From an uncultured Collinsella sp. (GTDB lineage Bacteria > Actinomycetota > Coriobacteriia > Coriobacteriales > Coriobacteriaceae): DNA of 41,031 nt. Position numbers and translations under genes: made by a program. A model generated the notes under the pieces. It had not been told where the DNA came from, did no database searches, and worked only from the letters and a program-made list of their open reading frames with translations. The stretch lies in contig CATYZK010000016.1 of NCBI GenBank assembly GCA_958415665.1, forward strand, positions 1 through 41,031, given 5' to 3'. Numbering within the stretch: position 1 is the stretch's first letter; each line of letters opens with the position of its first letter. Positions 16,669 to 25,016 of the stretch are shown one piece after another.

Positions 16669-16729
16669 GCATGCGGCTGCGGCGTATGCCGCCGGTGTGC
16701 ATAGGGCTCTGGAGGGAAGGGGGACCCCG

Positions 16730-19700
16730 ATGGGGGAACTCGAGCGCAGCATGCGCGATGACGTGGGGCAGCCTCAAGGCAACGCTCCAAGTACAGACAA
16801 TGGGGGACAAATGGATATGTTTGAGGACGAGCGCGAGCGCGCCTCGTTGCATCGCCGTGGCGCGATTGCACGCGGTGTAGCTAAGCGCGGCCTGGTGGCA
16901 TTCCTGGCCTTCGCGATGGCCTTTGGCACCACGCCGGCTCAGCTGTGGGCCGAGGGCGCCGAGGGCATTGCCGAGGCTGTGGCTCAGGCTGCGACGCCGG
17001 ACGAGGGTGCAGCGCTTGCGGGCGGTGCCGCCGAGCAGAGCGGCGCCGAGGTTTCAGATTCTGGGAGCACGCCCGCAGCTAGTGCCGCCACAACAGGGGC
17101 GGCAGCTGGCGACGAAGGCTCGGCGACGGGGGAGAACCCTGCCGCGAGTGAGCAGTCTTCGACGGTAGCCGCTGACCAAGCAAGATCTGCCGCCGCGGCT
17201 GCCGTCCAGACGGAGAGCCCGACAGAAACCGGCGATGTCGCCAAGAAGCAAGTCGAGGTCTCGTTCTCGATTATCGGCACCGATGCCGACGGCAAGGCTC
17301 AGACCTGGGTGGCGCCTACGCAGCTCAAGCTCGACGAGGGCGCGACGGCTGCGGATGCCTTTATTAAGCTGCAGGAGAAGACGGGCTTCAAGGCGGACTA
17401 CGATCCGAACACGGCATACGGGTTCTACCTCAAAAGCATCACATCCCCGAGCGATGGCCGCACGCTTGCCTACGATCCGACGACTTATGCCTTCTGGCAG
17501 CTGTTCGTCGATGGCGCGTCTTCCTCGGTTGGCGCGAGCAGCGTCAAGCTCACCCAGGGGCAGAAGATTGAGTTTGCCTATACGGCTGGTAGCGCGTCCC
17601 CTGTCGTTAAGGACCAACTTGCTGCGAATGTGACCGTCATTGGTCGCGATGCCCAGGGCAAGACTCAGACTTGGGTCGATAACGCGCAGTATGTGGTGAC
17701 GTCCGGCTCGAGCGCACTTGACCTTACGAAGGTCGCGCTCGAGGCGAATGGCATCGACGCCGTTGCTGCGGGCGCCTTCATTCTGAGCCTTAAGTACAAC
17801 GGCGTTGAGCTGGGTACGCCGTTCGATTATTCGACCTGTTGGCAGCTGTTCATCAACGGCAAGTCGAGTGACTATACGGCGGACAATGTCACCATCCATG
17901 CCGGCGATACCGTTACGTGGTTCTACGGTGGCTGGGGCGACCAGCTGCCCTCCGATTCTGTCCATGCTTCTGTTCAGATACTTGGTAAGGACAAGGACGG
18001 CAAACAGCAGGTTTGGGCCTCGACGGGCCAGACGAGCCTCAAGGCAGGATCCACTGCTAGGGATCTGTTGGAGCAGACTGGTCTTGAACTCAAAGCTACA
18101 GAAGAGTCTTGGGGCTGGTACCTCAGGGGCATTACCTCGCCGCTTGATGGTGAGACCTATTGTGGCTCTGATGCTGCGACCAATAGCTATTGGCGCTTCT
18201 ACGTAAAGGGCAAGTCCGACATAAAGTACAAGTTCGCCGACGTTGGCGCCGGTGCCTACAAGCTCCATGAGGGTGACGCCGTCACCTTTATGTATGCTGG
18301 CGACAGCGATGCCCTTCCTGGCCAGGTTCTTGGGTCTGTCGATGTTATCGGTCCCGATGTCAACGGCAACAATACTCGCTGGGGCTCGGCAAGCAATGTT
18401 TCCCTGCCCGAAGGCTCTACGGCCCAGGACCTTATTGAGACGGTTCTGAAGGCGAAGGGCATTGATTACAAAGCCTCCCAGAGTGGTGCATGCTGGCGCC
18501 TCAATTCCATCAACTCGCCGTTCGAAGACAAGGCGTACGGCAATGATGGTGCGACCAATAAATGCTGGCATCTGTATATCAATGGAGAGGCCTCCTCTCG
18601 CTGCGCCAACCAGGTCACGCTCAAGAGCGACGACAAGGTTACGTTTGCCTATACGACCAAAGACTCGCCCATGCCCGATCCTGACAAGATTGTCGTGGAC
18701 CCGAGTGCGACGACTCCTGGTTGGGATGCCGAGTGGGCCGGCTACGGCAACAGCGGCAACGGTTCGACCGTAACGGATGCCAAGACGCCTGCGCAGGCCG
18801 CCGGTCTTAAGTGGGCCTTCGATTGGAAGGCCGAGTCTGGCCAGCAGTATGCCAACTGCAGCGAGCCTGTCATCGCTAACGGCTTTGTGTACATCGCGAC
18901 CGAGAACGAGCTCATTAAGATCGATTCGTCCACGGGCAAAAAGGTGGCCTCTGCGCCGCTTGCCTCCAAGGTGAGCTATACCTCTCGTCCGATCTATACC
19001 AATGGCCTTATTATCGTTCCGCTCAACGGCGGTGCGGTCCAGGCGATTACTGCAGACAAGCTGATCTGCAAGTGGCTGACGCCTGGTTTGACGGACTTGA
19101 CGCAGAGCTCCTGCACCGTCGTTTCGGACGGCGAGTACGTCTATGTGGGCTCGGTCGATATTTCGTATGACGAGAATTACAACGCGACCTACGGCAACGG
19201 CTCCTTTGTGCGCATTAAGATTGCCACGGGCGAAGTTTCTTGGCAGAACATCGACCCTGCCGAGGGCTATTACTGGACTGGTGCGGCTTTGACGGATAAG
19301 TATGCCATCGTTCCTACGAGCGCGGGTACGCTTAAGTGCATTGATAAGACGACGGGCGATGTCGTTTCGACCATGAAACTCGGCGCTCTCGCGAACGCCG
19401 ACTGTGTCGCCGATCCGTCCAATGGTTCGACCTTCTATCAGATGACGCACGATGGAAAGCTCCATGTGATTTCGCTTTCGGCGAAGGGCGTACTGAGCGA
19501 GCAGAAGACGGTCGACCTGGGTCTTACGAATAACATGAGCGCACCGGCGGTGGCTGGCGAAAACTTGGTTGTCGGCGGACAGACGGCTACTGGCTCTGCT
19601 CTGGCTTTCTATAATCTGAAGACCGGTAAGACCACGATGGTCACCGCTGCTGACGGTAAAGAACTGCCGACCGGATTTAACGGTATTGCTGCTACTCCGC

Positions 19701-20602
19701 TGGTGAGTGTTCAGGGCGGCAAGACCTATGTGTACTTCACCGTTAACAGCGCGGATAGCAAGGATTACGTCAACTACTCTGCTGGTGGTGGCGTGTATCG
19801 CTATACGCTCGGCGACGCAGAGGCGACGCAGATTTATGATGCGGCTGGCCATTACCAATACTGTGACTCTCCGATCATTGCCGATGCTTCTGGCAACCTC
19901 TACTACATCAATGATTCGGGCACGCTGTTCAAGCTCGGGGCTGTTGAGTCTTGGACGGTTGCCTTTAATTCCAACGGCGGGTCTGCTTGCGACACTAAGT
20001 TTGTGGCTACGGCCGACGGCAAGCTGGTCAAGCCGGCCGATCCGACGCGCGATGGCTACACTTTTGGCGGTTGGTTCACCGATGAGGCTTGCACGCAGGC
20101 GTATGACTTCAGTACGCCGGTGACGGCCGATCTGACGCTGTATGCCAAGTGGACCAAGAATGCCGTTAACCCTGGCGGCAATGGCGGTTCTGGCACTAAT
20201 GGTGGCAACGGTGGCGCTGGCAACGGTTCTGTTACTGGTGCCGGCACTGGTTCCGGCTCTAAGGGCCAGCAGGCCGGCGGCGCTATCGCCCCGGGTCATA
20301 AGCCGACGACCAAGACGACGGTGTCGACCAAGACCGAGACCAAGGACAACAAGTCCGACAAGAAGGACACCGATAAGTCCGATAAGAAGGACGAGAAGAA
20401 GTCTGACAAGAAGGACAGCAAGTCCGACAAGAAGTCCGATTCCAAGTCCGATACGGGTGCTGCTTCCACGACCACTGCTAAGAAGTCCTCTAGTGCCTCC
20501 GAGCAGGAGGCTGGCACCAACCCGCTCGCCATTGTTGGCGTTGCCGCTGGCGTCATCGGTCTCGCCATCGTCGGCGTGTTCGTGTTCACCAAACGTCGGT
20601 AG
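16730..20602 (+). CDS. Large surface protein: four DUF4430 repeats, beta-propeller, Flg_new repeat, C-terminal anchor
   Basis: A 1290-residue exported protein under a cobalamin riboswitch. A long N-region ends in a signal peptide (GLVAFLAFAMAFG to AQLWAEG). Four DUF4430-like units lie at about 173-290, 299-402, 411-522 and 532-642. Each opens like (V/I)xIGxDxxGxxQxW, and they close with FWQLFVDG, CWQLFING, YWRFYVKG and CWHLYING. DUF4430 is related to the C-terminal domain of transcobalamin and intrinsic factor. A PQQ-like propeller follows (about 655-1075; FVYIATENELIKIDSSTGK), then one Flg_new/InlB-B repeat (1077-1145; GYTFGGWFTDEACTQAYDF), a Gly/Asn linker, a Lys/Asp/Ser stalk and a terminal helix ending KRR. 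No LPxTG is seen. GGAGG and AAGGGGG set the start. Corrinoid capture is inferred. Confidence 0.85.
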   Translation: MGELERSMRDDVGQPQGNAPSTDNGGQMDMFEDERERASLHRRGAIARGVAKRGLVAFLAFAMAFGTTPAQLWAEGAEGIAEAVAQAATPDEGAALAGGAAEQSGAEVSDSGSTPAASAATTGAAAGDEGSATGENPAASEQSSTVAADQARSAAAAAVQTESPTETGDVAKKQVEVSFSIIGTDADGKAQTWVAPTQLKLDEGATAADAFIKLQEKTGFKADYDPNTAYGFYLKSITSPSDGRTLAYDPTTYAFWQLFVDGASSSVGASSVKLTQGQKIEFAYTAGSASPVVKDQLAANVTVIGRDAQGKTQTWVDNAQYVVTSGSSALDLTKVALEANGIDAVAAGAFILSLKYNGVELGTPFDYSTCWQLFINGKSSDYTADNVTIHAGDTVTWFYGGWGDQLPSDSVHASVQILGKDKDGKQQVWASTGQTSLKAGSTARDLLEQTGLELKATEESWGWYLRGITSPLDGETYCGSDAATNSYWRFYVKGKSDIKYKFADVGAGAYKLHEGDAVTFMYAGDSDALPGQVLGSVDVIGPDVNGNNTRWGSASNVSLPEGSTAQDLIETVLKAKGIDYKASQSGACWRLNSINSPFEDKAYGNDGATNKCWHLYINGEASSRCANQVTLKSDDKVTFAYTTKDSPMPDPDKIVVDPSATTPGWDAEWAGYGNSGNGSTVTDAKTPAQAAGLKWAFDWKAESGQQYANCSEPVIANGFVYIATENELIKIDSSTGKKVASAPLASKVSYTSRPIYTNGLIIVPLNGGAVQAITADKLICKWLTPGLTDLTQSSCTVVSDGEYVYVGSVDISYDENYNATYGNGSFVRIKIATGEVSWQNIDPAEGYYWTGAALTDKYAIVPTSAGTLKCIDKTTGDVVSTMKLGALANADCVADPSNGSTFYQMTHDGKLHVISLSAKGVLSEQKTVDLGLTNNMSAPAVAGENLVVGGQTATGSALAFYNLKTGKTTMVTAADGKELPTGFNGIAATPLVSVQGGKTYVYFTVNSADSKDYVNYSAGGGVYRYTLGDAEATQIYDAAGHYQYCDSPIIADASGNLYYINDSGTLFKLGAVESWTVAFNSNGGSACDTKFVATADGKLVKPADPTRDGYTFGGWFTDEACTQAYDFSTPVTADLTLYAKWTKNAVNPGGNGGSGTNGGNGGAGNGSVTGAGTGSGSKGQQAGGAIAPGHKPTTKTTVSTKTETKDNKSDKKDTDKSDKKDEKKSDKKDSKSDKKSDSKSDTGAASTTTAKKSSSASEQEAGTNPLAIVGVAAGVIGLAIVGVFVFTKRR

Positions 20603-20611
20603 GTGAGGGCT

Positions 20612-21520
20612 GTGTCCAATAAATCCAAGGACGCTGACCCCAAGCAACCAGATTCCTCGTTCATTCAGTTCGACGATGCAAAGCAAAAGGACGCCGCTTC
20701 GGCGGCGTCCGCCCCTCGCCGCAAGGCGCTCCTCGGCGTTCTGACTGCCGCGTGCACCATTCTGATCGTCGTCTCGCTGGGTTTCGTCCATCCTTCCGCA
20801 AGCGGTGCCTGGTCCATCGACTGGATCGTTCAGACCGTGACGGGGGAGAGCGTCGTCACCAAGGACACCAAGGTGTCTGGCTCGACTACGACTTCGGGCG
20901 AGGCCAGTTCCAAGGATTCCAAGTCATCGAATGACGAAAAAGATGAGTCCAAGCATTCTGATGAGTCCAAGTCCAAGGACGATTCCGAGTCTTCAAACAA
21001 GGAATCGGACAAGAACTCGGATAGCAGGAAGTCCGAGGACCAGGACGGCAAGAAGTCTGGTGACAAATCCGCTGCCCAAAATACGGGAGCCGGTGATACT
21101 TCCAATGCGTCTGGCGGTGCTTCTTCGGGCGGTGGCCAGTCGTCTGATGGAGCCTCATCCTCTAATGGAGGAAACGCCTCCTCGGGCGGCCAGAGCGGCT
21201 CGCAGGAGTCCAGCTACGTAACAGTGACGGTTTCGGTCACATCGAGCGCCGTGGGCAATCCTGTGTCTTCTGGTGGCACCTTTACCTTTAACGAAGGCGC
21301 TACCGTCTACGATGCCCTGTGCGCGCTGGGCCTTTCTGTCAACGCACATGGCTCGTCGTACGGCACGTATGTCTCCGCGATTGGTGGTTTGGCCGAGAAA
21401 CAGTACGGCGGTACGAGCGGCTGGATGTACTCCGTCAACGGCACAACGCCCATGACGGCCTGCAGCAACTACGTTCTCTCCAACGGCGACAACGTGGTCT
21501 GGTATTACGTTACAGGCTAG
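20612..21520 (+). CDS. Membrane-anchored DUF4430 protein
   Basis: A 302-residue protein beginning with GTG (20612); the Shine-Dalgarno AGGTGA at 20601-20606 overlaps the upstream stop, so the two genes are translationally linked. Residues about 38-62 form a signal anchor after Arg-Arg-Lys. A long Ser/Lys/Asp/Glu and Gly/Ser stalk (about 80-200) should span the wall. A single C-terminal DUF4430 domain (about 205-302) contains FNEGATVYDALCALGLSVN, GTYVSAIGGL and GWMYSVNG. It resembles the transcobalamin-like units of the preceding protein and probably acts with it, for example by passing corrinoid inward. No transporter gene follows. A terminator comes 23 bases after the stop. Confidence 0.85.
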   Translation: MSNKSKDADPKQPDSSFIQFDDAKQKDAASAASAPRRKALLGVLTAACTILIVVSLGFVHPSASGAWSIDWIVQTVTGESVVTKDTKVSGSTTTSGEASSKDSKSSNDEKDESKHSDESKSKDDSESSNKESDKNSDSRKSEDQDGKKSGDKSAAQNTGAGDTSNASGGASSGGGQSSDGASSSNGGNASSGGQSGSQESSYVTVTVSVTSSAVGNPVSSGGTFTFNEGATVYDALCALGLSVNAHGSSYGTYVSAIGGLAEKQYGGTSGWMYSVNGTTPMTACSNYVLSNGDNVVWYYVTG

Positions 21521-21542
21521 AGGCCTCGACATAGCGCGCCAG

Positions 21543-21580
21543 ACGGGCGGTTCGGACAAACATCCGGGCCGCCCGTTTTT
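21543..21580 (+). terminator. Terminator of the DUF4430 operon
   Basis: acgggcggttcgg (21543-21555) pairs with ccgggccgcccgt (21563-21575) over 13 bp, including two G-T pairs, followed by TTTTTC. Confidence 0.88.
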
Positions 21581-21616
21581 CATGCGAATGGGATTGGGTC
21601 GCCGGGTCTCTCGGCA

Positions 21617-21653
21617 AACAAAAAACCGGTTGGAACGAGAATTCCAACCGGTT
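21617..21653 (-). terminator. Terminator of the distal gtrA-like gene
   Basis: aaccggttggaa and ttccaaccggtt form a 12-bp stem between about 21625 and 21653. On the minus strand it runs into TTTTTTGTTTG. It lies 27 bases past the minus-strand stop at 21680. Confidence 0.88.
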
Positions 21654-21679
21654 ATACCTTTAAGCAAATGTCGAACAAA

Positions 21680-22087
21680 CTACGACCGTGCGCCCTCGAG
21701 GAAGAAGCGGCGGCTGAAGTAGTTGTACCAGGTGACGAGGAACGTGGCGATGGCCTTCATGGCTTGGTAGCCGATGCTCAAAAACGTGACGCCCACAAAC
21801 ATGTACAGGTCGTTGAGGCCCAGACCGATCACCGACAGGATGGTGAAGATCGTGAACTCGCGCTTGCGGCTCATGCCCTCGCGATGGTCGAACACGTACT
21901 TCATGCTGAGCCAGTAGTTGACCACGACGGACGTGATGAACGAAACCGTGGTGCTCATCAAAAAGTCGAGGTGAAACAGCTCGACGAGCGCAATGAGCAT
22001 ACCCCAGTCGATGCCAAAGGAGATAAGACCCACGACGGCGAACTTGAGGAACTGCTTGGTATGAGGTTGTGCCAGTGCCTTGCGCAC
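21680..22087 (-). CDS. GtrA-family membrane protein
   Basis: A 135-residue protein with four predicted membrane helices and the GtrA pattern: QFLKFAVVGLISFGIDW at the N-terminus, NYWLSMKYVFDHREG in the middle loop and a C-terminal NYFSRRFFLEG. GtrA proteins are small putative flippases for polyprenyl-linked sugars used in glycosylating cell-surface polymers. The start is GTG (22087) with only a weak GGATGTGA upstream, so the exact start is uncertain. It is a paralogue of the product at 22306-22701. No glycosyltransferase gene is adjacent, which is unusual for this family. Confidence 0.88.
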   Translation of the reverse strand: MRKALAQPHTKQFLKFAVVGLISFGIDWGMLIALVELFHLDFLMSTTVSFITSVVVNYWLSMKYVFDHREGMSRKREFTIFTILSVIGLGLNDLYMFVGVTFLSIGYQAMKAIATFLVTWYNYFSRRFFLEGARS

Positions 22088-22305
22088 GTAATCACATCCA
22101 ATGCGTTGGTGAATCGAGCAGAGGATACTTTAGAGCTTTTGCAAGGGAAACGTAAGGTCTTTGCCAAGAACTATACGAACTCGCCAAATTTTCAAGAGCT
22201 AATCCGCAAACGTTGAAAATTTGCCCGTAAACGAGCAAAGTCCACGAACAACACAGCGCTCGACGCGCGTCATCCGTGGGCATCGCAAAGCTGTAAGGTT
22301 GCGAG

Positions 22306-22701
22306 TTACTTGGTCTCGTCGCCTTCCAGGAAGATCTTGCGCGTTACAAAGTTGTAGACCATGACAAGCGCGGTGGCGCAGATCTTGGCGATATTGGCCT
22401 CGAATCCCAGGCCGGCGTTGAGTGTCAACACGATACCGTCGTTGAGTGCCAGGCCGATCACGGACAGCACGACAAAGATAATGAACTCGCGGCGGCGGCT
22501 CATGCCCTCCTTGTGTGCAAACACGTACTTCATGCTGGCGAGGTAGTTAAAGATGAGCGAGACGATAAAGCCGCTGGTGTTGGCGATTAGGATGTTGAGG
22601 CCCAGACCGTAGTGGAGCAGATTCATAATGCCAAAGTCGATGACCGTGGCAATGACGCCGACGACGCCAAACTTCATGATCTGCGCAAGGAGCTTTTGCA
22701 T
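22306..22701 (-). CDS. GtrA-family membrane protein, second copy
   Basis: A 131-residue, four-helix GtrA-family protein. It shares with its downstream paralogue the FGVVGVIATVIDFGIM opening, NYLASMKYVFAHKEGMSRRREF in the central loop and a terminal NFVTRKIFLEG. I chose the ATG at 22701, which has AAGGCAGG about five bases upstream; an upstream in-frame ATG at 22764 would add 21 non-hydrophobic residues. It lies about 80 bp downstream of fbp on the same strand and could be co-transcribed with it. The family role is transfer of lipid-linked sugar across the membrane. Confidence 0.88.
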   Translation of the reverse strand: MQKLLAQIMKFGVVGVIATVIDFGIMNLLHYGLGLNILIANTSGFIVSLIFNYLASMKYVFAHKEGMSRRREFIIFVVLSVIGLALNDGIVLTLNAGLGFEANIAKICATALVMVYNFVTRKIFLEGDETK

Positions 22702-22779
22702 GGTACCTGCCTTAGGGTGGCGCCGGGACGCCGTGGGGATGACAAACTCAGCAAGTTTAGCCAATCCCCACGGGTGGAG

Positions 22780-24696
22780 CTAGGCGCGCTCCTCGATAGC
22801 ACCGTTTCTATATGCATCGAGCAGCTGGCGCAGGTCCTGGATTTGGCTGCGAATCTTGGCGCCGGTATCGGTATCGCTGACCATGCGGCGGCGGTCGGCC
22901 TCGTCAAAGCGGTTGGTCTCGCTCTCGATATCCACGTTGCGCGTGAGCGCTTCGGCAACCGTGGTAAAGGCTTGGTGCGACTTAAGGCGACATCCGCGTG
23001 AGCTCGAGATAAGCGTGTAGCCGGCGATGCCCGTCTTGGGATGGTAGGCGCGGCAGAAGCCGCCATCGATGACCAGCAGCTTGCCCTCGGCTCGGATGGG
23101 CTGCTCGCCCTTGGTGGTTTTAACGGGCGTGTGGCCGTTGATGATGTGACCGGTCGGTGAACATGCCATGGGCGCGACGCCAAACTCGCGCATGATGTCG
23201 TCGCAGACCGAGGGCGACTTGGTAAGTGTAAAGTACGGGTCCATCGGCTCGACCCAGGTGCTCGTATCGGCGATATAGGCGCGCTCAAAGGTACGCACCA
23301 GGCGTCCGCTGGCGGGTGAGTTAAAGCCAATCCACAGGTACCACATCCAGTCGAGGGCGTCGCGGTCGCCCACGCGCCAGGCGCGGCGGGCGATGTGGTC
23401 GCAAAAATCGAGATAATCGCGGCCAGCGTGCCAGGTGCCCAGGCAGTTCATGCTGCTAAAGGTGCCGTCTTCGTTGAGCGGCACGCAGCCATGGAACAGC
23501 AGGTTGCCGTTGGCGACCTTGTACATCGAGCCGTGGGAATAGAGGAAATCGATATGGCGATGTAGATGATCGGCGGTGACAAACTCGGACACGAGCTTGT
23601 TGATGATGTGCTGCTCCTCGGGCGTGAGCGTATAGGGGTCCGCCGGGTCGACGGTGGGGAAGTCGTTGGTCGTGAGTGGCCACACGCTGCCGTCGGCGAG
23701 CGTGACAGCGCCGGTGTCGTGATCGATCTTGTCGAGTAACAGGCGGTCGGTCATATCGAACTCGGGGTGGCGCTGGATAATCTGGCCCTCGAGTTTAAAG
23801 AGCAAGACGTTGATGGCCTTGATCAGCGGGGTGATGGACTCACCGGCGGTGTAGGTGGCATCGGCAAAGGCGACAAGCTCACGTAGCGAGATGCCGTAGT
23901 CGTTCTCGAGGATCTCGTAGTTGTCGTAGCGCAGGTTGTTGCGCAGCACCGTGGCGATGCAGGCGGGCTCGCCGGCCGCGGCGCCCATCCACAGCAGGTC
24001 GTGGTTGCCCCACTGGATGTCGAGCGAATGGTAGGTGAGCAGGCGGTCCATAATCTTGGCAGCGCCGCCGCCACGGTCGAAGATGTCGCCCACCAAATGA
24101 AGGTGGTCGACGGCCAGGCGCTTGATGAGCGAGGCGAGCGACTCGATAAAGTCGTCGGCGCTGGCGGTCTCTAGGATGGACTCCACGATGCGCTCGTGAT
24201 AGCGCACACGATAATTGTTCTCGTCCGGATGCGTGTGCAGCAGCTCGTCGATGATGTAGGCGTAATCGCGCGGGATGGCCTTACGCACCTTGGAGCGTGT
24301 ATAGCGGCTCGAAAGTGAGCGGGCAACCACAATGAGTTGGTCGAGCATGGTCTTGTACCAGGTGGGGGAGTCCTCGTGCTGGCTGCGGACCAGCTCGATC
24401 TTCTCGCGCGGGTAGTAGATGAGCGTGCACAGCTCGCCCTTTTCGTCAAAGGTGAGCGTGTCGCCAAAAATCTCGTCGACATGTTCGCGCACGACGCCCG
24501 AACAGTTGTTGAGGATGTGCATAAAGGCTTCGTACTCGCCGTGCACGTCGCTCATAAAATGCTCGGTGCCTTTGGGCAGGTTGAGAATGGCCGAGAGATT
24601 GATGATCTCGGTAAACGCGGATTGCTCGGTGGGAAATTGTCTCGACAGCAGACGCAGATACTTGAAGTCTTGCGGATTGCGATCGAATGCGACCAT
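22780..24696 (-). CDS. fbp: Fructose-1,6-bisphosphatase, class III
   Basis: A 638-residue class III FBPase, the Firmicutes-type gluconeogenic enzyme that hydrolyses fructose-1,6-bisphosphate to fructose-6-phosphate in the cytoplasm. It belongs to the metallophosphatase fold. Metal-ligand motifs are visible: SDVHGEYEAF near residue 50, LVGDIFDRGGGA and IQWGNHDLLWMGA in the middle, and INGHTPVK near the C-terminus. The length is in the usual range. GGAAGGTG lies five to ten bases before the start. The upstream spacer carries repeated TGGTAAA motifs, suggesting transcriptional control by carbon status; this is inference. Confidence 0.95.
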   Translation of the reverse strand: MVAFDRNPQDFKYLRLLSRQFPTEQSAFTEIINLSAILNLPKGTEHFMSDVHGEYEAFMHILNNCSGVVREHVDEIFGDTLTFDEKGELCTLIYYPREKIELVRSQHEDSPTWYKTMLDQLIVVARSLSSRYTRSKVRKAIPRDYAYIIDELLHTHPDENNYRVRYHERIVESILETASADDFIESLASLIKRLAVDHLHLVGDIFDRGGGAAKIMDRLLTYHSLDIQWGNHDLLWMGAAAGEPACIATVLRNNLRYDNYEILENDYGISLRELVAFADATYTAGESITPLIKAINVLLFKLEGQIIQRHPEFDMTDRLLLDKIDHDTGAVTLADGSVWPLTTNDFPTVDPADPYTLTPEEQHIINKLVSEFVTADHLHRHIDFLYSHGSMYKVANGNLLFHGCVPLNEDGTFSSMNCLGTWHAGRDYLDFCDHIARRAWRVGDRDALDWMWYLWIGFNSPASGRLVRTFERAYIADTSTWVEPMDPYFTLTKSPSVCDDIMREFGVAPMACSPTGHIINGHTPVKTTKGEQPIRAEGKLLVIDGGFCRAYHPKTGIAGYTLISSSRGCRLKSHQAFTTVAEALTRNVDIESETNRFDEADRRRMVSDTDTGAKIRSQIQDLRQLLDAYRNGAIEERA

Positions 24697-25016
24697 GAAA
24701 CACCTTCCGATATGGTTGGTAAAACTGATAAAACAGCGTCAAGCGTTTACCAGTATGCGCCGGCTTTGTTTCGATTTTGCGCCGGCGGCTGAATTGTCGG
24801 CTGAACGGTTTGGTAAATCGATTTAGTTGAGGTAGATATGGCGGTTGAGTGGAGACGAAGCGGGTGATTTTGCCCACGTTGGTCCATGGCGGGGATGGGG
24901 ATGTTCATGATAAAGATATTGGATGCAAATGGTTCACATTGGTAAATAGCGGACATTTGTATTGTATTTAGGCTTGCTGTGCGATAATTTGCGCAGCAAT
25001 ACTTAAGGAGCCTCAT
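24697..25016. promoter_or_regulatory. Divergent fbp/degV control region with four TGGTAAA motifs
   Basis: In these 320 bp the heptamer TGGTAAA occurs at 24717-24723, as its reverse complement at 24745-24751, and again at 24811-24817 and 24940-24946. For degV a -10-like GATAAT is at 24983-24988, with TTGTAT at 24962-24967 as a weak -35. No gene is seen. The motif cluster could bind a regulator of either gene. Confidence 0.35.

Noticed and set aside
16497..16871. Open frames on both strands across the riboswitch
   Set aside because: The conserved cobalamin aptamer explains the sequence; the frames carry no protein motif.
17054..20791. 1245-codon minus-strand open frame opposite the large DUF4430 protein
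   Set aside because: The plus strand encodes clear repeated domains with a riboswitch and ribosome site. The antisense frame is Arg/Val/Gly/Ile-rich with no motif, an artefact of codon bias.
22283..22304. TCGCAA/TTGCGA hairpin after the first gtrA-like gene as a terminator
   Set aside because: The stem is only 6 bp with no T tract on the minus strand.
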